A program made the position numbers and the translations under genes. Below, piece by piece: positions 52,171-61,039 of a stretch of 64,000 nt of DNA (position 1 is its first letter; each line of letters opens with the position of its first letter). The notes under the pieces are model-generated. The model did no database searches and was not told the origin of the DNA. It saw only the letters and a program-made list of their open reading frames with translations. Location: the NCBI GenBank assembly GCA_052168315.1, contig JBQLZO010000097.1, positions 65,778 to 129,777 of the forward strand, in the 5' to 3' direction. The DNA comes from JBQLZO01 sp052168315 (GTDB taxonomy: Bacteria > Planctomycetota > Phycisphaerae > Phycisphaerales > UBA1924).

Positions 52171-53738
52171 CACCCATCGATGAAGCGACCCGCGCGAGCG
52201 ATCTGATCGCTGGACATTGGCGTGAGCTGGCCGGTGATGCGATCCGATCCCACGAGCCCGCCCATCCGGATCGCGCCGTCTGGAGCGGCACGCCGGTGCC
52301 GGATCACGCTCAGGAAGCGGTCCAAGCCGCGCGCGAGGCCCTTCCCGCGTGGCGTGCAATGGGCCTGGAAGGGCGCACGGCCGCGCTCCGCGCGTACCAG
52401 AACATCGCACGGGAGCGTGCCGATGAGGTCGCTCGACTCATCTCTCGCGAGACAGGCAAGGCCTTGTGGGACTGCCAGGCCGAGGCGGGGCTGCTGAGCG
52501 GCAAGGTGGACATCACGATCGAGCCACCCGAGGCCGGACCGCATGCTGCGCTCGCCCGCGTGATGGGGTTCGAGATCAACGCCGGAGCGACGCGGATCGG
52601 TCGGACCCGCTTCCGATCGCACGGCGTGATGGGCGTGCTGGGGCCGTTCAACTTCCCGGCCCACCTGCCCAACGGGCACATCGTGCCCGCCTTGCTGCTG
52701 GGCAATACGATCGTCTTCAAGCCTTCGGACAAGGCGCCCGCGGTCGGACAGATGCTCGCCGCGATGTTCCACGAGGCGCTGCTGAGCGTCCGGGCGCCGA
52801 CCGGCGCGATCAACCTCGTCCACGGCGGCGCCGACATCGCCCGTTCGATCGTCGACCATTCCGGCGTCGACGGGATCCTGTTCACAGGGTCATGGCCGGT
52901 GGGTCGGAAGATCCTTGAGGCGAATCTCGACCGCCCGGGGCGGATCGTCGCCCTCGAACTCGGCGGGAACAACCCGGCGATCGTGATGGACGATGCGGAC
53001 CTGCGGCAGGCTGCCATCGAATGCTGCCGGGCCGCGTTCGTGACCACCGGGCAGCGCTGCACCTGCACCCGCCGACTGATCGTTCATAAGGATATCGCCG
53101 ACCGATTCATCCCGCTCTTGCTCAAGGCGGCCGGGGCCCTCGTCATCGGCGACCCGCTGGAAGGCGTGGCCGGACAGCCGGCGTTCATGGGCCCGATCAT
53201 CCGCGCCGAGGCCCGCGACGCGGTGCTCCGCTTCCAGCACGAGGCCTCAACTCGAGGGAACGGACGCATCCTCATGGAGGCGACATCGATGGACCATCCA
53301 TCGGGCGGGCACTACATCACGCCCGGAGTGCTCGAGGTGCCGCGCTTCTCACTCAGCGAGGACCGGCGTCACGATGCGGGGTGCGACGAAGAAGTGTTCG
53401 GCCCGCTGCTCAGGATCTCCATCGCCCGGGACTTCGACGATGCGCTCGAGCAGGCCAACGCCACACGGTACGGGCTCGCGGCATCGCTCTTTTCGAGCGA
53501 TGCCGGGCTGATCGATCGCTTTTTGGATGAGGCCGCCGCGGGGTGTGTCAACATCAATACGGGCACCGCCGGCGCGAGCGGCAAACTGCCCTTCGGCGGG
53601 CTCGGGCTCTCGGGGAACCACCGACCCGCCGGCTCGTTCAGCGTGGACTATTGCGCCTATCCGGTAGCCAGCCTGATCGAGTCCGGTGATGCGGCCGGGT
53701 TGCTCCCGGGCATGCGATTCGATGACGACTGGCTCTGA
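52167..53738 (+). CDS. astD: succinylglutamate-semialdehyde dehydrogenase
   Basis: 523 residues of the aldehyde dehydrogenase superfamily. Oxidises N-succinylglutamate 5-semialdehyde to N-succinylglutamate with NAD+. Seen: AWRAMGLEGRTAALRAYQNI, GVMGVLGPFNFPAHLPNGHI, GILFTGSWPVGRKI, the catalytic Glu in VALELGGNNPAIV and the catalytic Cys in TTGQRCTCTRRL, CVNINTGTAGASGKLPFGGLGLSGNHRPAG, which is the AstD form of the family. ATG 52167 overlaps the astA stop (ATGA). AstB (succinylarginine dihydrolase) and AstE are not present next to it; the gene converges on a TIGR03790 gene 21 bases away. Confidence 0.95.
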   Translation: MTPIDEATRASDLIAGHWRELAGDAIRSHEPAHPDRAVWSGTPVPDHAQEAVQAAREALPAWRAMGLEGRTAALRAYQNIARERADEVARLISRETGKALWDCQAEAGLLSGKVDITIEPPEAGPHAALARVMGFEINAGATRIGRTRFRSHGVMGVLGPFNFPAHLPNGHIVPALLLGNTIVFKPSDKAPAVGQMLAAMFHEALLSVRAPTGAINLVHGGADIARSIVDHSGVDGILFTGSWPVGRKILEANLDRPGRIVALELGGNNPAIVMDDADLRQAAIECCRAAFVTTGQRCTCTRRLIVHKDIADRFIPLLLKAAGALVIGDPLEGVAGQPAFMGPIIRAEARDAVLRFQHEASTRGNGRILMEATSMDHPSGGHYITPGVLEVPRFSLSEDRRHDAGCDEEVFGPLLRISIARDFDDALEQANATRYGLAASLFSSDAGLIDRFLDEAAAGCVNINTGTAGASGKLPFGGLGLSGNHRPAGSFSVDYCAYPVASLIESGDAAGLLPGMRFDDDWL

Positions 53739-53759
53739 CCCATATCGCGGGGCACGGAC

Positions 53760-55280
53760 TCATCCACCGGTGACATCGCCTCGCGTCTCACCGAACCGGA
53801 CCGCATTGCGCAGCGCCTCGGCGTCATAGAGGTCGCCGGGCTCCCCATCCTGATTGAGATCGGTCGGCGATGCGTGCCACGCGTAGAGGTCCTCGGCCGA
53901 GACCGCACCCGAATCGTCGAAGTCCAGCTCTTCAAGGTCGTACACGGACACCCGTGCCAGCGGATCGCCCAGCGCCACATGCTGCCAGACGGTCGGCGGG
54001 ATGCTCGACCACGCCGCCTCGGCGAAGCTCATGTTGAATTCGTACATGTTCCGCACGAAGAATCGGAGCTTCGGCACCGCGAAGGTGAACGGCTCATTGA
54101 TCGTCGCGATCGCGAACGATGCTCCGCGGGGGATCCAGTTAAGCATCTGCTCCTGGCCGCCGCGGGGGAGGCCGTTGACGATCGAATTGCCGTTGAACGA
54201 CTCATAGGTGATCGCAACGCCCGCGGGGTGAGGGGCATAGGTCTGGAGATAGACGCCACCGCCGGGCGGGTCCTCGCCGCCGATATCGTGGTTCTCACCG
54301 TACGAGCCGAGCACCAGCAGCGCCCGATCGGGATCCGGCAGTTCCGGCCCCGTGATGAAGTCGCTCGTCTGGTCGTGGAGCGTCGCGATGCCGTTGGCCG
54401 CGAGCGATGCCGCGGCGACGCCGAAGTCGTCGGCGATGGGGAATGGGGGTGGAAACCCATCGTCGTCGAACTGTCCGGACGCGGGCGGGAATTCGTCGAG
54501 CAGCGCCTGCACATGCTCGCGGACCACAACGAGCCTCCGCGTCCGCTCGATCAGCGCCAGCGTCTCCTCGAGCCCGGTCGTTTGGCTTGTCGGGGCTGCA
54601 TCCAGCCTGCACACCATGTACATGTCGCCCGGAGTGAATACATTGACGAACCAGTAAGGGAGCCCGGAAGCGCTCTGCACGCTGAACCCGCGCGGAAACT
54701 TGATCAGCGATCGCGAGAATCCCGTGATCGGCTCGTTCACGCGTGTGTAGTACGGATTGACCATCACCCCCGCGTATCTGAACGGCAGGCTGATCGTGCC
54801 GCCCACCTCGAGGTCCTGCTGGAGCAATGCGAGCGTCGAATCGAGCGAGGCAAATGTCGATTGGGGCGTAAACTCATCGGTACCCGAGATCCGCACGGGC
54901 ACGCCGCGCGTCAGAGCGATGACCATGATCTGCTCGGACAGATCGACACCGGTATTCGTACCATTGATGAACTCGCGGATCGGAACCCGGAACTTGTCGA
55001 CATACGCGGTTCTGTTGATCGTTCCCACCAGGATGGATGGATCATTCAGATCGAATTCGAGCACGCCGGGACGCCGCGCGATGTACGCATCCCGCACAGC
55101 CTGCGAGGTCGATGACTCGGAATTCCAAACGAGCAGGACATTCTCCTCCTGCAGCTGCGCGCCCACGCCGGGCGTGGCCGCGCCGAGCGCGCCACAGACG
55201 ATGGCCATGAGCCACACCCTCGCCGATCGACGAACCGCCACCCCCCCGCGCGCACGACTCGAATTCGCAGAGACTCCCAT
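53760..55280 (-). CDS. TIGR03790 family secreted protein with dockerin-like tail
   Basis: 506 residues. Seen: a basic N-terminus and signal helix (VWLMAIVCGALGAATPGVGA), LLVWNSESSTSQAVRDAYIARRPGV, RVPIREFI, IMVIALTRGVPVRISGT, LDSTLALL, PGDMYMVCRLD and WIPRGASFAIATINEP, which are marks of the TIGR03790 group of planctomycetes and some deltaproteobacteria, with unknown function. The C-terminus (DFDDSGAVSAEDLYAWHASP; DLNQDGEPGDLYDAEALRN) carries two calcium-loop-like motifs resembling a dockerin type I repeat. ATG 55280 has GGAGG near -10. Probably exported and held outside; no catalytic residues are evident. Confidence 0.88.
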   Translation of the reverse strand: MGVSANSSRARGGVAVRRSARVWLMAIVCGALGAATPGVGAQLQEENVLLVWNSESSTSQAVRDAYIARRPGVLEFDLNDPSILVGTINRTAYVDKFRVPIREFINGTNTGVDLSEQIMVIALTRGVPVRISGTDEFTPQSTFASLDSTLALLQQDLEVGGTISLPFRYAGVMVNPYYTRVNEPITGFSRSLIKFPRGFSVQSASGLPYWFVNVFTPGDMYMVCRLDAAPTSQTTGLEETLALIERTRRLVVVREHVQALLDEFPPASGQFDDDGFPPPFPIADDFGVAAASLAANGIATLHDQTSDFITGPELPDPDRALLVLGSYGENHDIGGEDPPGGGVYLQTYAPHPAGVAITYESFNGNSIVNGLPRGGQEQMLNWIPRGASFAIATINEPFTFAVPKLRFFVRNMYEFNMSFAEAAWSSIPPTVWQHVALGDPLARVSVYDLEELDFDDSGAVSAEDLYAWHASPTDLNQDGEPGDLYDAEALRNAVRFGETRGDVTGG

Positions 55281-55478
55281 CTCGTCGCTCCCTCCGCTCG
55301 GTCCTCACCGGTGCCGGCGGGCTCGCCGGCGCGCCGGGGTATTCTCCGAGATCACCCTAGCCCGAATCAGGTGGGCGGTCATCACCCCATTCCCCCGTTC
55401 GCATTCTGGCCGGGGACGACCGGCCGCAGCGGCCCGAGGACGCCCCGGGTCCACTTCCATCTCGCCGGAGACCCTCGC

Positions 55479-55784
55479 TTGATCCCGTTCCGCATCGATC
55501 CCGATGGGCACATCCTGATCCCGATCAAGGCGGTGCCGGGTGCCAGCCGCGATCAGATCGTCGGCCTGCTGGGCGACCGCCTGAAGGTCCGGATCAGCAC
55601 TGCGCCACAGGATGGAAAGGCCAACCGTGCGATCGAGCGACTCCTGGCCCGGGGTCTCGGGATCAAGAGCGCGATGGTCACAATCATTGAGGGGATGACC
55701 TCCGCGGAGAAGACCGTCCGCATCGAGGGGCTCACACCCGAACAGATCGGCGAGCGGCTCGCTCTGGACAACCCGCTCCGTTGA
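55479..55784 (+). CDS. DUF167 family protein (YggU-like)
   Basis: 101 residues, small protein of unknown role. Seen: IPIKAVPGASRDQIVGLLGDRLKVRISTAPQDGKANRAIERLLARGLGI, then VTIIEGMTSAEKTVRIEGLT, the whole DUF167 domain. The start is chosen as TTG 55479, which has GGAG eight bases upstream and gives the normal family N-terminus (IPFRIDPDGHIL); the open frame extends further left without good starts. It ends 6 bases before the convergent glycosylase gene. Confidence 0.85.
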   Translation: MIPFRIDPDGHILIPIKAVPGASRDQIVGLLGDRLKVRISTAPQDGKANRAIERLLARGLGIKSAMVTIIEGMTSAEKTVRIEGLTPEQIGERLALDNPLR

Positions 55785-55790
55785 ACAGCC

Positions 55791-56777
55791 TCAAACGGAT
55801 CGGGCCCGCGCTCGGTTCGGCGGTGTCGGCGGGGATGCACGTTCTAAGTGCGCTCTGGTGAACTCCCGTCCGGTGGTCCGGGGCTCCCAGGTCCACGCGG
55901 GTCCCTTGACCGACTCATAGAACGACCACAGCTCGAACCAGTAGCTTCGGAATCGCTCGTCCCCGAAGCCCTCATAATGCGAGTGCAGCCGGCGCTCCAG
56001 CGAGCGTCCCTCCTCGTTCATCCCCAGCACGACGCGCCCGTGCCGCATCGTCTCGGTGTCCAGCGCAAGGCGCGAGTATCTCCCGAGCAACTGCATGACA
56101 TTCGCCGCCGCGTATGGTCCGATCCCGGGGAGCATCAACAGCGCTTTCTCGACCTCAGCATCGGGCGTCTGGGCGTCCTCCAGTCGTTCGATATCCAATT
56201 CTCCACGCGCCACGATCCTGGCGATCTCGACCACCCGCCGGTCGCGGTACCCAAGTCCGCACCGCGTCCGCAATGCCGCGGGAGACCGCCGCGCCAGCTG
56301 CGCGGCCCGCGGGAACGCGGGATTCACCACAGCGCACAAGCGCTCGTTCATCCGGATCGTGCCCGACCACTGAACATTGCAGTTCGTCACCGTCTTGATC
56401 AGGTCTTCGAACAACGTCGGGCTGCGGAACAGCCGAGCACGACCGGTACGCTTCCATCGCCGATCCACGCGGTGGAATCGCGCGACATCCTCAGCGGTCT
56501 CGTCCAGTCGCAGCATCCGGGAGATCATCCGACGCGCGCCGGACTGCTCACGCCGCGACAATGCCCGATCGAATCGCGCCGCGACAGGCGACCCGGCATG
56601 CCCGTCCGCCTGCGCCAGAGTCATCTCGGCCGGCCCTTCCTCCAGATCGATCCATCGCGTCAGGGTCTGTCGAGCGGGATCCCACCGATTCGGCATCAGC
56701 AGGAAGTACCCGTACGAGCAGACATCGCGGCGCATGACATAGTCCGTCGGTGTTCGGATCGTCAGCGTGGTTCCCAA
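55791..56777 (-). CDS. HhH-GPD family DNA glycosylase
   Basis: 328 residues. Seen: an N-terminal domain with YGYFLLMPNRWDPARQTLTRW, FEDLIKTVTNCNVQWSGTIRMN, and the helix-hairpin-helix/Gly-Pro-Asp motif LMLPGIGPYAAANVMQLLG followed by RLALDTETMRHG, where the Asp should be catalytic. No iron-sulfur Cys cluster is seen at the C-terminus. The WxxYFLxxPN start resembles the group annotated as 3-methyladenine glycosylase II-like proteins, which removes damaged bases. Exact base specificity cannot be read. ATG 56777 begins a clean N-terminus. The gene starts 85 bases downstream of the stop of the cyclophilin gene on the same strand. Confidence 0.87.
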   Translation of the reverse strand: MGTTLTIRTPTDYVMRRDVCSYGYFLLMPNRWDPARQTLTRWIDLEEGPAEMTLAQADGHAGSPVAARFDRALSRREQSGARRMISRMLRLDETAEDVARFHRVDRRWKRTGRARLFRSPTLFEDLIKTVTNCNVQWSGTIRMNERLCAVVNPAFPRAAQLARRSPAALRTRCGLGYRDRRVVEIARIVARGELDIERLEDAQTPDAEVEKALLMLPGIGPYAAANVMQLLGRYSRLALDTETMRHGRVVLGMNEEGRSLERRLHSHYEGFGDERFRSYWFELWSFYESVKGPAWTWEPRTTGREFTRAHLERASPPTPPNRARARSV

Positions 56778-56861
56778 GCGATTCTGTCCTCCGTTCGGGG
56801 ATCGACCGGCCCGGGCGTCCGGACGGCACGGTGAATCACTGCGGCATCCCGATCAATCGAC

Positions 56862-58136
56862 TCATCGAGGCACATCCATCGCCTCGGACGCGCGCACGCG
56901 CGAGGGACGCTCAGGGTAGGGCAGCGCATCGCGCAGGAACGCCCGCTCGATCACCGGTGGATCCAGCGGACGATCCCGTGGCGATCCGGCCACACTCGGG
57001 TCACGCGGCCCGACGGGCGTCGAGAGAAGGAGCCCAAGCACCTCGGCGCCGTCGATCACTTCCGCGAACGCGACATAACGCCCATCGAGCCTCCGGCAGC
57101 CCTCTCGGCTGAGCGAGATGAAGAACTGCGCGCTGTTCGCATTCGGATCGTTCGGGTGCCGCGCCAGGGACACCACGCCGAGATCATGCTCCAGCGCGCT
57201 GGGCTCGTAATCGATCCACATGCCCGCGCCGCCCTGTCCGGTCCAAGTCGGGTCCCCTCCCTGTGCGATGAAGGGATTTCCATCGCGGTCCCGCGGCACG
57301 ATCCGATGGAACGCCGTGCCGTCGTAGTATCCTCCCTCAACCAGCCACGCGAACCACCCACAGGCGTTGGGCGCCTCGTCGAACCGCAGCCGCAGGACGA
57401 CCGCCCCCAGCGTGGTCTCCAGCACCACCTGGCGATCGCGATGCAGGCGATAACCCGAGAGAACGCCCTGCGCAGCTCGCACATCCGCGCCTCCTTCACC
57501 ATCGTCACCCTCGCCGCTCTGGTCATCGCGCTCGATCTGCTGCGCGAGGCGGTCCCGCCGATCCTTAGGCAGCGATGCCACATCTCGGACCACATCAAAC
57601 CGCTCACCTTCGACCGCTCGTTCCACCAAGGCCTGCAGGGCGTTCCGAGTGCGAACGGGTTCGACCAGCGGCTGGAGGATGATCCCGGGCCCAACCGGAC
57701 GCCCATCGATCGCCAGCTGGGCGACCAGCGCCGATCTATCCCGTGTCGTCCAGAGCACCGCGAACATCCCGGACAGGTCGACCGTCTCGGCGCCCGGGTG
57801 CACCTCCCCCCGATCGAGCACCCGACCGGATCGGGCATCCAGGAGCAACACCTCGAGCTCGCCTGAATCGCTCCCGGGAGCGCCACCCGCGCCACGCGGC
57901 CACGCCCCCCCCCCGCCGCCGCCGTGCACCACCCGAAGCTCGATGGGTCGATTCACGCCGACAAAGGTGCGAACGGGCTCAAGCCCGAGCGCATCGAGCG
58001 AATTCCGCTCGGCCTCTCGATGGGCCTGAGCGGCGGTGGCGAATGCGCATAACGGCCCCTGCAAGCACGCCAGCGCAATCAGCACTCTCGCCACCATTGC
58101 CAGACGCATCCGACTCCGACGCTGAGGGATTTGCAT
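56862..58136 (-). CDS. secreted cyclophilin-type peptidyl-prolyl isomerase
   Basis: 424 residues. Seen: a signal peptide (RLAMVARVLIALACLQGPLCAFA), an N-terminal domain of about 200 residues with no known family, and a cyclophilin domain in the C-terminal half (VVLETTLGAVVLRLRFDEAPN; GGYYDGTAFHRIVPRDR; FIAQGGDPTWTGQGGAG; NSAQFFISLS; FAEVIDGAEVL). The Phe-His-Arg (FHRIVP) and Gln-Phe-Phe (QFFI) active-site patches are present. It should speed folding of exported proteins. A poly-C run of 10 (57905-57914, coding poly-Gly) lies in the N-terminal domain and could slip. Confidence 0.9.
   Translation of the reverse strand: MQIPQRRSRMRLAMVARVLIALACLQGPLCAFATAAQAHREAERNSLDALGLEPVRTFVGVNRPIELRVVHGGGGGGAWPRGAGGAPGSDSGELEVLLLDARSGRVLDRGEVHPGAETVDLSGMFAVLWTTRDRSALVAQLAIDGRPVGPGIILQPLVEPVRTRNALQALVERAVEGERFDVVRDVASLPKDRRDRLAQQIERDDQSGEGDDGEGGADVRAAQGVLSGYRLHRDRQVVLETTLGAVVLRLRFDEAPNACGWFAWLVEGGYYDGTAFHRIVPRDRDGNPFIAQGGDPTWTGQGGAGMWIDYEPSALEHDLGVVSLARHPNDPNANSAQFFISLSREGCRRLDGRYVAFAEVIDGAEVLGLLLSTPVGPRDPSVAGSPRDRPLDPPVIERAFLRDALPYPERPSRVRASEAMDVPR
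57905..57914. repeat. C10 homopolymer within the cyclophilin gene
   Basis: Ten consecutive C on the plus strand encode Gly codons (HGGGGGGAW) near the N-terminus of the cyclophilin. Replication slippage by one base would stop the protein early, so this may be a phase-variable site. It could also be a plain Gly linker. Confidence 0.6.
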
Positions 58137-58292
58137 GCCGGAGTATTGCCGCGCTTCGCTGCGAGCGCCGAACCGAGCAAGGGCTCACGACTCCACGGCT
58201 GGCAGCATCACCGATTCGCCGCAGCGCGAATGGAGCACCTTGGGCTCCCGTGTCCCAGGTTCGGACAGGCGATGCCGGTTCAGAAATGAAGT

Positions 58293-58327
58293 ATCAGGGA
58301 TCCGGGCCCGAGGATCAGGGATCCGGG
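58293..58327. repeat. 14-bp direct repeat at the prepilin stop codon
   Basis: ATCAGGGATCCGGG occurs at 58293-58306 and 58314-58327, period 21 bases, with the second copy overlapping the stop codon of the prepilin-like gene. No known function. Confidence 0.4.
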
Positions 58328-59088
58328 ATCACTTCCGACCCGCCACCCGAACCAAGCCGGTCCATCGCGCTCCAAGTCGCCGAGACGGTGTTTGAATCCT
58401 GCGGCTGTTCGACCGCAAGCCCTGACACCTCGCTGAAGTCGATCGGCAGTTCCTCCGCCCGCACCCATTGCACACCCGTATCCCAACGGAGCATGTTGTT
58501 GCCATCGCCATGGTTGTAGTCGGTCGGCGTGCGCAGCCCGTCGGAAATGATCGCGGTCCACGGATCGAGCAGCGAACTGTACTTCTTGTCCAGAAGCACA
58601 CGGAACTGGTAGTTCGAACTGATGATCCCAACGGGGTTCTGCCATTGGTCGGCGTATCGCTCGATCGTGTGCAGCCCGGTATGGCTCGGACAATAGTAAA
58701 CCTCTGGCCTGACCAGGTACTCAAGAGCGAACAGTTTGCCGATTCCATCCCAGGTTCGTCCGGGCGCTCGCTCGTGCAAATGAAGGTGCACAAAGATGGT
58801 GTTCTGCGGCTCGGGCGCACCCTTGGCAGGATCGTTGAACACTGAATTCGGAAGCACATCACCCGAGTCCATGGCATACATGTTCAGCGCCATGGAGAAT
58901 TGGCGCATGTTCTGGGCGCACCGCACGCGGTTGGCCGCCTCTCGGGCAACCGCCAAGGAAGGAAGAAGGAGCGAAATGAGGACCGCCATGACCGCCAGCG
59001 AGACGAGGAGGTCGATGATCGAGAATCCCCGCCGCGCGAGACCCGTTCCGCACGCCCCTGCCCCGCCCTGCCCTGCCCCGTTGTTCAT
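58315..59088 (-). CDS. type IV prepilin-like / type II secretion pseudopilin protein
   Basis: 257 residues. Seen: a short leader ending in RRG, then the prepilin helix FSIIDLLVSLAVMAVLISLL, then REAANRVRCAQNMRQFSMALNMYAMDSGDVLP, which is the planctomycete prepilin pattern, and a beta-rich C-terminal domain (WDGIGKLFALEYLVRPEVYYCPSH). Processing should be between G and F. The usual Glu at position 5 of the mature helix is Asp. ATG 59088 places the leader at 22 residues; the upstream extension is not leader-like. Single gene, facing away from the ECF sigma gene. Role: surface filament or secretion subunit, unproven. Confidence 0.83.
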   Translation of the reverse strand: MNNGAGQGGAGACGTGLARRGFSIIDLLVSLAVMAVLISLLLPSLAVAREAANRVRCAQNMRQFSMALNMYAMDSGDVLPNSVFNDPAKGAPEPQNTIFVHLHLHERAPGRTWDGIGKLFALEYLVRPEVYYCPSHTGLHTIERYADQWQNPVGIISSNYQFRVLLDKKYSSLLDPWTAIISDGLRTPTDYNHGDGNNMLRWDTGVQWVRAEELPIDFSEVSGLAVEQPQDSNTVSATWSAMDRLGSGGGSEVIPDP

Positions 59089-59636
59089 CGGAGCGAGAGC
59101 CTGTCTACGCCCGCGCACCGCAGGTGCCGAGCGGAGGCTCGCGTGCGATCGGTCTGGTCTGGTCGAACCCGTGATCAATGCCTTGGATCCGGTTTCGGGA
59201 CAAGCGTCCACAATTCTCGTCGTGATCACTCGCCCGTTTGTGTCGACGCCTCGGCGTGCATCGGGATCGGGTCTTACAGGTCGGCCGTCGATCCGTGGCC
59301 GGCACACCGACATTCAGGGAACTCTACCGGGTCGCAATCGGGTGTCCCGATCCGCGACTCGCATGCTCCCACAATCGCAACCGACACCGGTGGATCCGAT
59401 GTCGCCGCAGCGTCCAAGGTGGTTCCGGGTTCGGCACCGCAGTTGGCACAATCCCGAACCCGGACAAACCTTCACACAACTATGGCACCAAAGTCGGGCC
59501 GAAACAACCCATCCAGGAGCCAAATCTTCCCAAACTTGGCAGGAATGCCCTCTGAGGGCAGGAAATGCATCCCCCCGAACCTCCGCCGCGTATAGCCTGA
59601 TGCTCGGGGAGGCTGGTCGTTCTCAGGGAGAACCCG
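59089..59636. other. divergent intergenic region, 548 bases
   Basis: It lies between a prepilin-like gene and an ECF sigma factor gene. Open frames here read as shadow sequence. It holds one clean inverted repeat (59546-59560) about 80 bases upstream of the sigma start and an A-rich section near 59470-59540. The rest shows nothing recognisable. Confidence 0.5.
59546..59560. promoter_or_regulatory. inverted repeat upstream of an ECF sigma gene
   Basis: TGCCCTC-T-GAGGGCA, a perfect 7-bp inverted repeat around one base, about 77 bases before the start codon at 59637. Its symmetry and position suit binding by a dimeric regulator; an RNA hairpin with a one-base loop is unlikely. Confidence 0.45.
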
Positions 59637-60209
59637 GTGTCCGAGGCCCGGTCAGAACACGATGATTACTCGCTGATGCAGCGTGTGGCCGCCGACGACC
59701 AAGTCGCCGTCGAGGCTCTGTACGACCGGTTTGCACCGCTCGTCTATCGCATGGCCTATCAAGTCATGCCCACGCGTGCCGACGCGGAAGATGTCGTGCA
59801 GGAGGTCTTCGTCCGTCTGTGGCGGACGGCCGACCGTTATGACCCCAAGCGGGCCGCGTTGGTCACTTGGGTCATGCTGATTTCCCGGCGGCACATGGTG
59901 GATCGGTTGCGCCGGGCGAAGGCCCGGGTCCGAGCCTCATCGCTTATCGAGGATTGGCAGCCCGTCGGCGACGCGGCCGCCCCCGAAACGGGGCTTGTGC
60001 AGGATGAGCGGCTCGCCGCGATCCTCAAGCGGATCGAGTCCCTCCCGGAGTTGCAACAGACGGTCGTCAAACGGGCGTATCTCGGCGGACAGACTTTGAA
60101 GCAGATCGGCATCGAATTAGGCGTACCGCTTGGTACCATCAAGTCAGCGCTTTCGCGGGCACTCGTGCGATTGCGCGAACGATCGGCGGGAGAGGAACAG
60201 GCCACATGA
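59637..60209 (+). CDS. ECF RNA polymerase sigma factor (SigK-like)
   Basis: 190 residues. Seen: region 2 with ALYDRFAPLVYRMAYQVMPTRADAEDVVQEVFVRLW, a linker, and region 4 with LPELQQTVVKRAYLGGQTLKQIGIELGVPLGTIKSALSRALVRLRE. It would redirect RNA polymerase to its own stress-type regulon. GTG 59637 follows GGGAG at 8 bases. The stop overlaps the anti-sigma start by 4 bases, the normal arrangement. Probably autoregulated; the inverted repeat at 59546 is a candidate site. Confidence 0.94.
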   Translation: MSEARSEHDDYSLMQRVAADDQVAVEALYDRFAPLVYRMAYQVMPTRADAEDVVQEVFVRLWRTADRYDPKRAALVTWVMLISRRHMVDRLRRAKARVRASSLIEDWQPVGDAAAPETGLVQDERLAAILKRIESLPELQQTVVKRAYLGGQTLKQIGIELGVPLGTIKSALSRALVRLRERSAGEEQAT

Positions 60210-61039
60210 ACCCCCACGAACTCTTGGAAATGGCTTCGCTGGACGCGCTCGGACTTCTCGATGAGGAGGAGCGGGCCGAGTTCGAAGCCGCCTTCAATGC
60301 CGCCTCGCCGGAATTGCAGGCCGCCGTGCGCCGCGCCCAGCTCCGTGCCACCGACATCGATGCGATGCTCCCCATCGTCGAGCCCCCGCCCGGGCTCCGG
60401 GCTCGTGTCCTTTCGGCGGTCCGCTCCGCCATCGCGGCGGTCACCGTCGAGGCGGCGGTCCAAGACCATGCCGCCATCGCCGGACACATCGGCGATCGCT
60501 CGCTGGTCAAGCGGCTTCTCAATTTCGCACCAATGTGGCGCGCCGCGTGCCTCGCGTTCGCCACCGCCACCATCGTGCTCACCGTCTTCAACGGATTGAT
60601 CAAGGACGAGTTGGACCATCTCCGCGACCGCCAGACCACAGAAGCGATCGCCATGCAGTTCGGCCAGGAATTCGGGCCTGAGTTCGTCGAGGCCATGATG
60701 AGCCCGCGCAGCCAGTGGCTCGCGTTCGCTCCGGCGGCCCAAGATCTCGACCCCCAGCAGGTGCAGCGCCTCCGGGCCAAGGTCCTGTTCGATCCCGTTG
60801 CCCGCACCGCGTTCTTCCGGGTTGAGGGTCTCCCCTCGGCCGACGCGAAGTATTTGCTCGTCATCGAGGATTCCGCCGGGAATGCCCGGAAGCGGCTGGA
60901 GTTCTATGGGCACCACGACGCCGTCTTCCGTCGGGTCCAGGATGTCGACGAGGCGGATGTCAACGGCATGGCCATCTACGGGCCTGATTCATCCGGTGTG
61001 ATCACCGCGCCGTTGCTCCGCGCGGTCGCCGCCCTCTGA
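60206..61039 (+). CDS. membrane anti-sigma factor, RskA-type
   Basis: 277 residues. Seen: an N-terminal anti-sigma helix group (LLEMASLDALGLLDEEERAEFEAAFNAASPELQ), one membrane helix near 108-130 (MWRAACLAFATATIVLTVFNGL), and a C-terminal extracytoplasmic domain with RTAFFRVEGLPSADAKYLLVIEDSAGN, the RskA/DUF form. It should hold the upstream sigma factor inactive until proteolysis. An S2P protease that could make the membrane cut is encoded at 37281. Overlaps the sigma stop (ATGA). Confidence 0.9.
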   Translation: MNPHELLEMASLDALGLLDEEERAEFEAAFNAASPELQAAVRRAQLRATDIDAMLPIVEPPPGLRARVLSAVRSAIAAVTVEAAVQDHAAIAGHIGDRSLVKRLLNFAPMWRAACLAFATATIVLTVFNGLIKDELDHLRDRQTTEAIAMQFGQEFGPEFVEAMMSPRSQWLAFAPAAQDLDPQQVQRLRAKVLFDPVARTAFFRVEGLPSADAKYLLVIEDSAGNARKRLEFYGHHDAVFRRVQDVDEADVNGMAIYGPDSSGVITAPLLRAVAAL

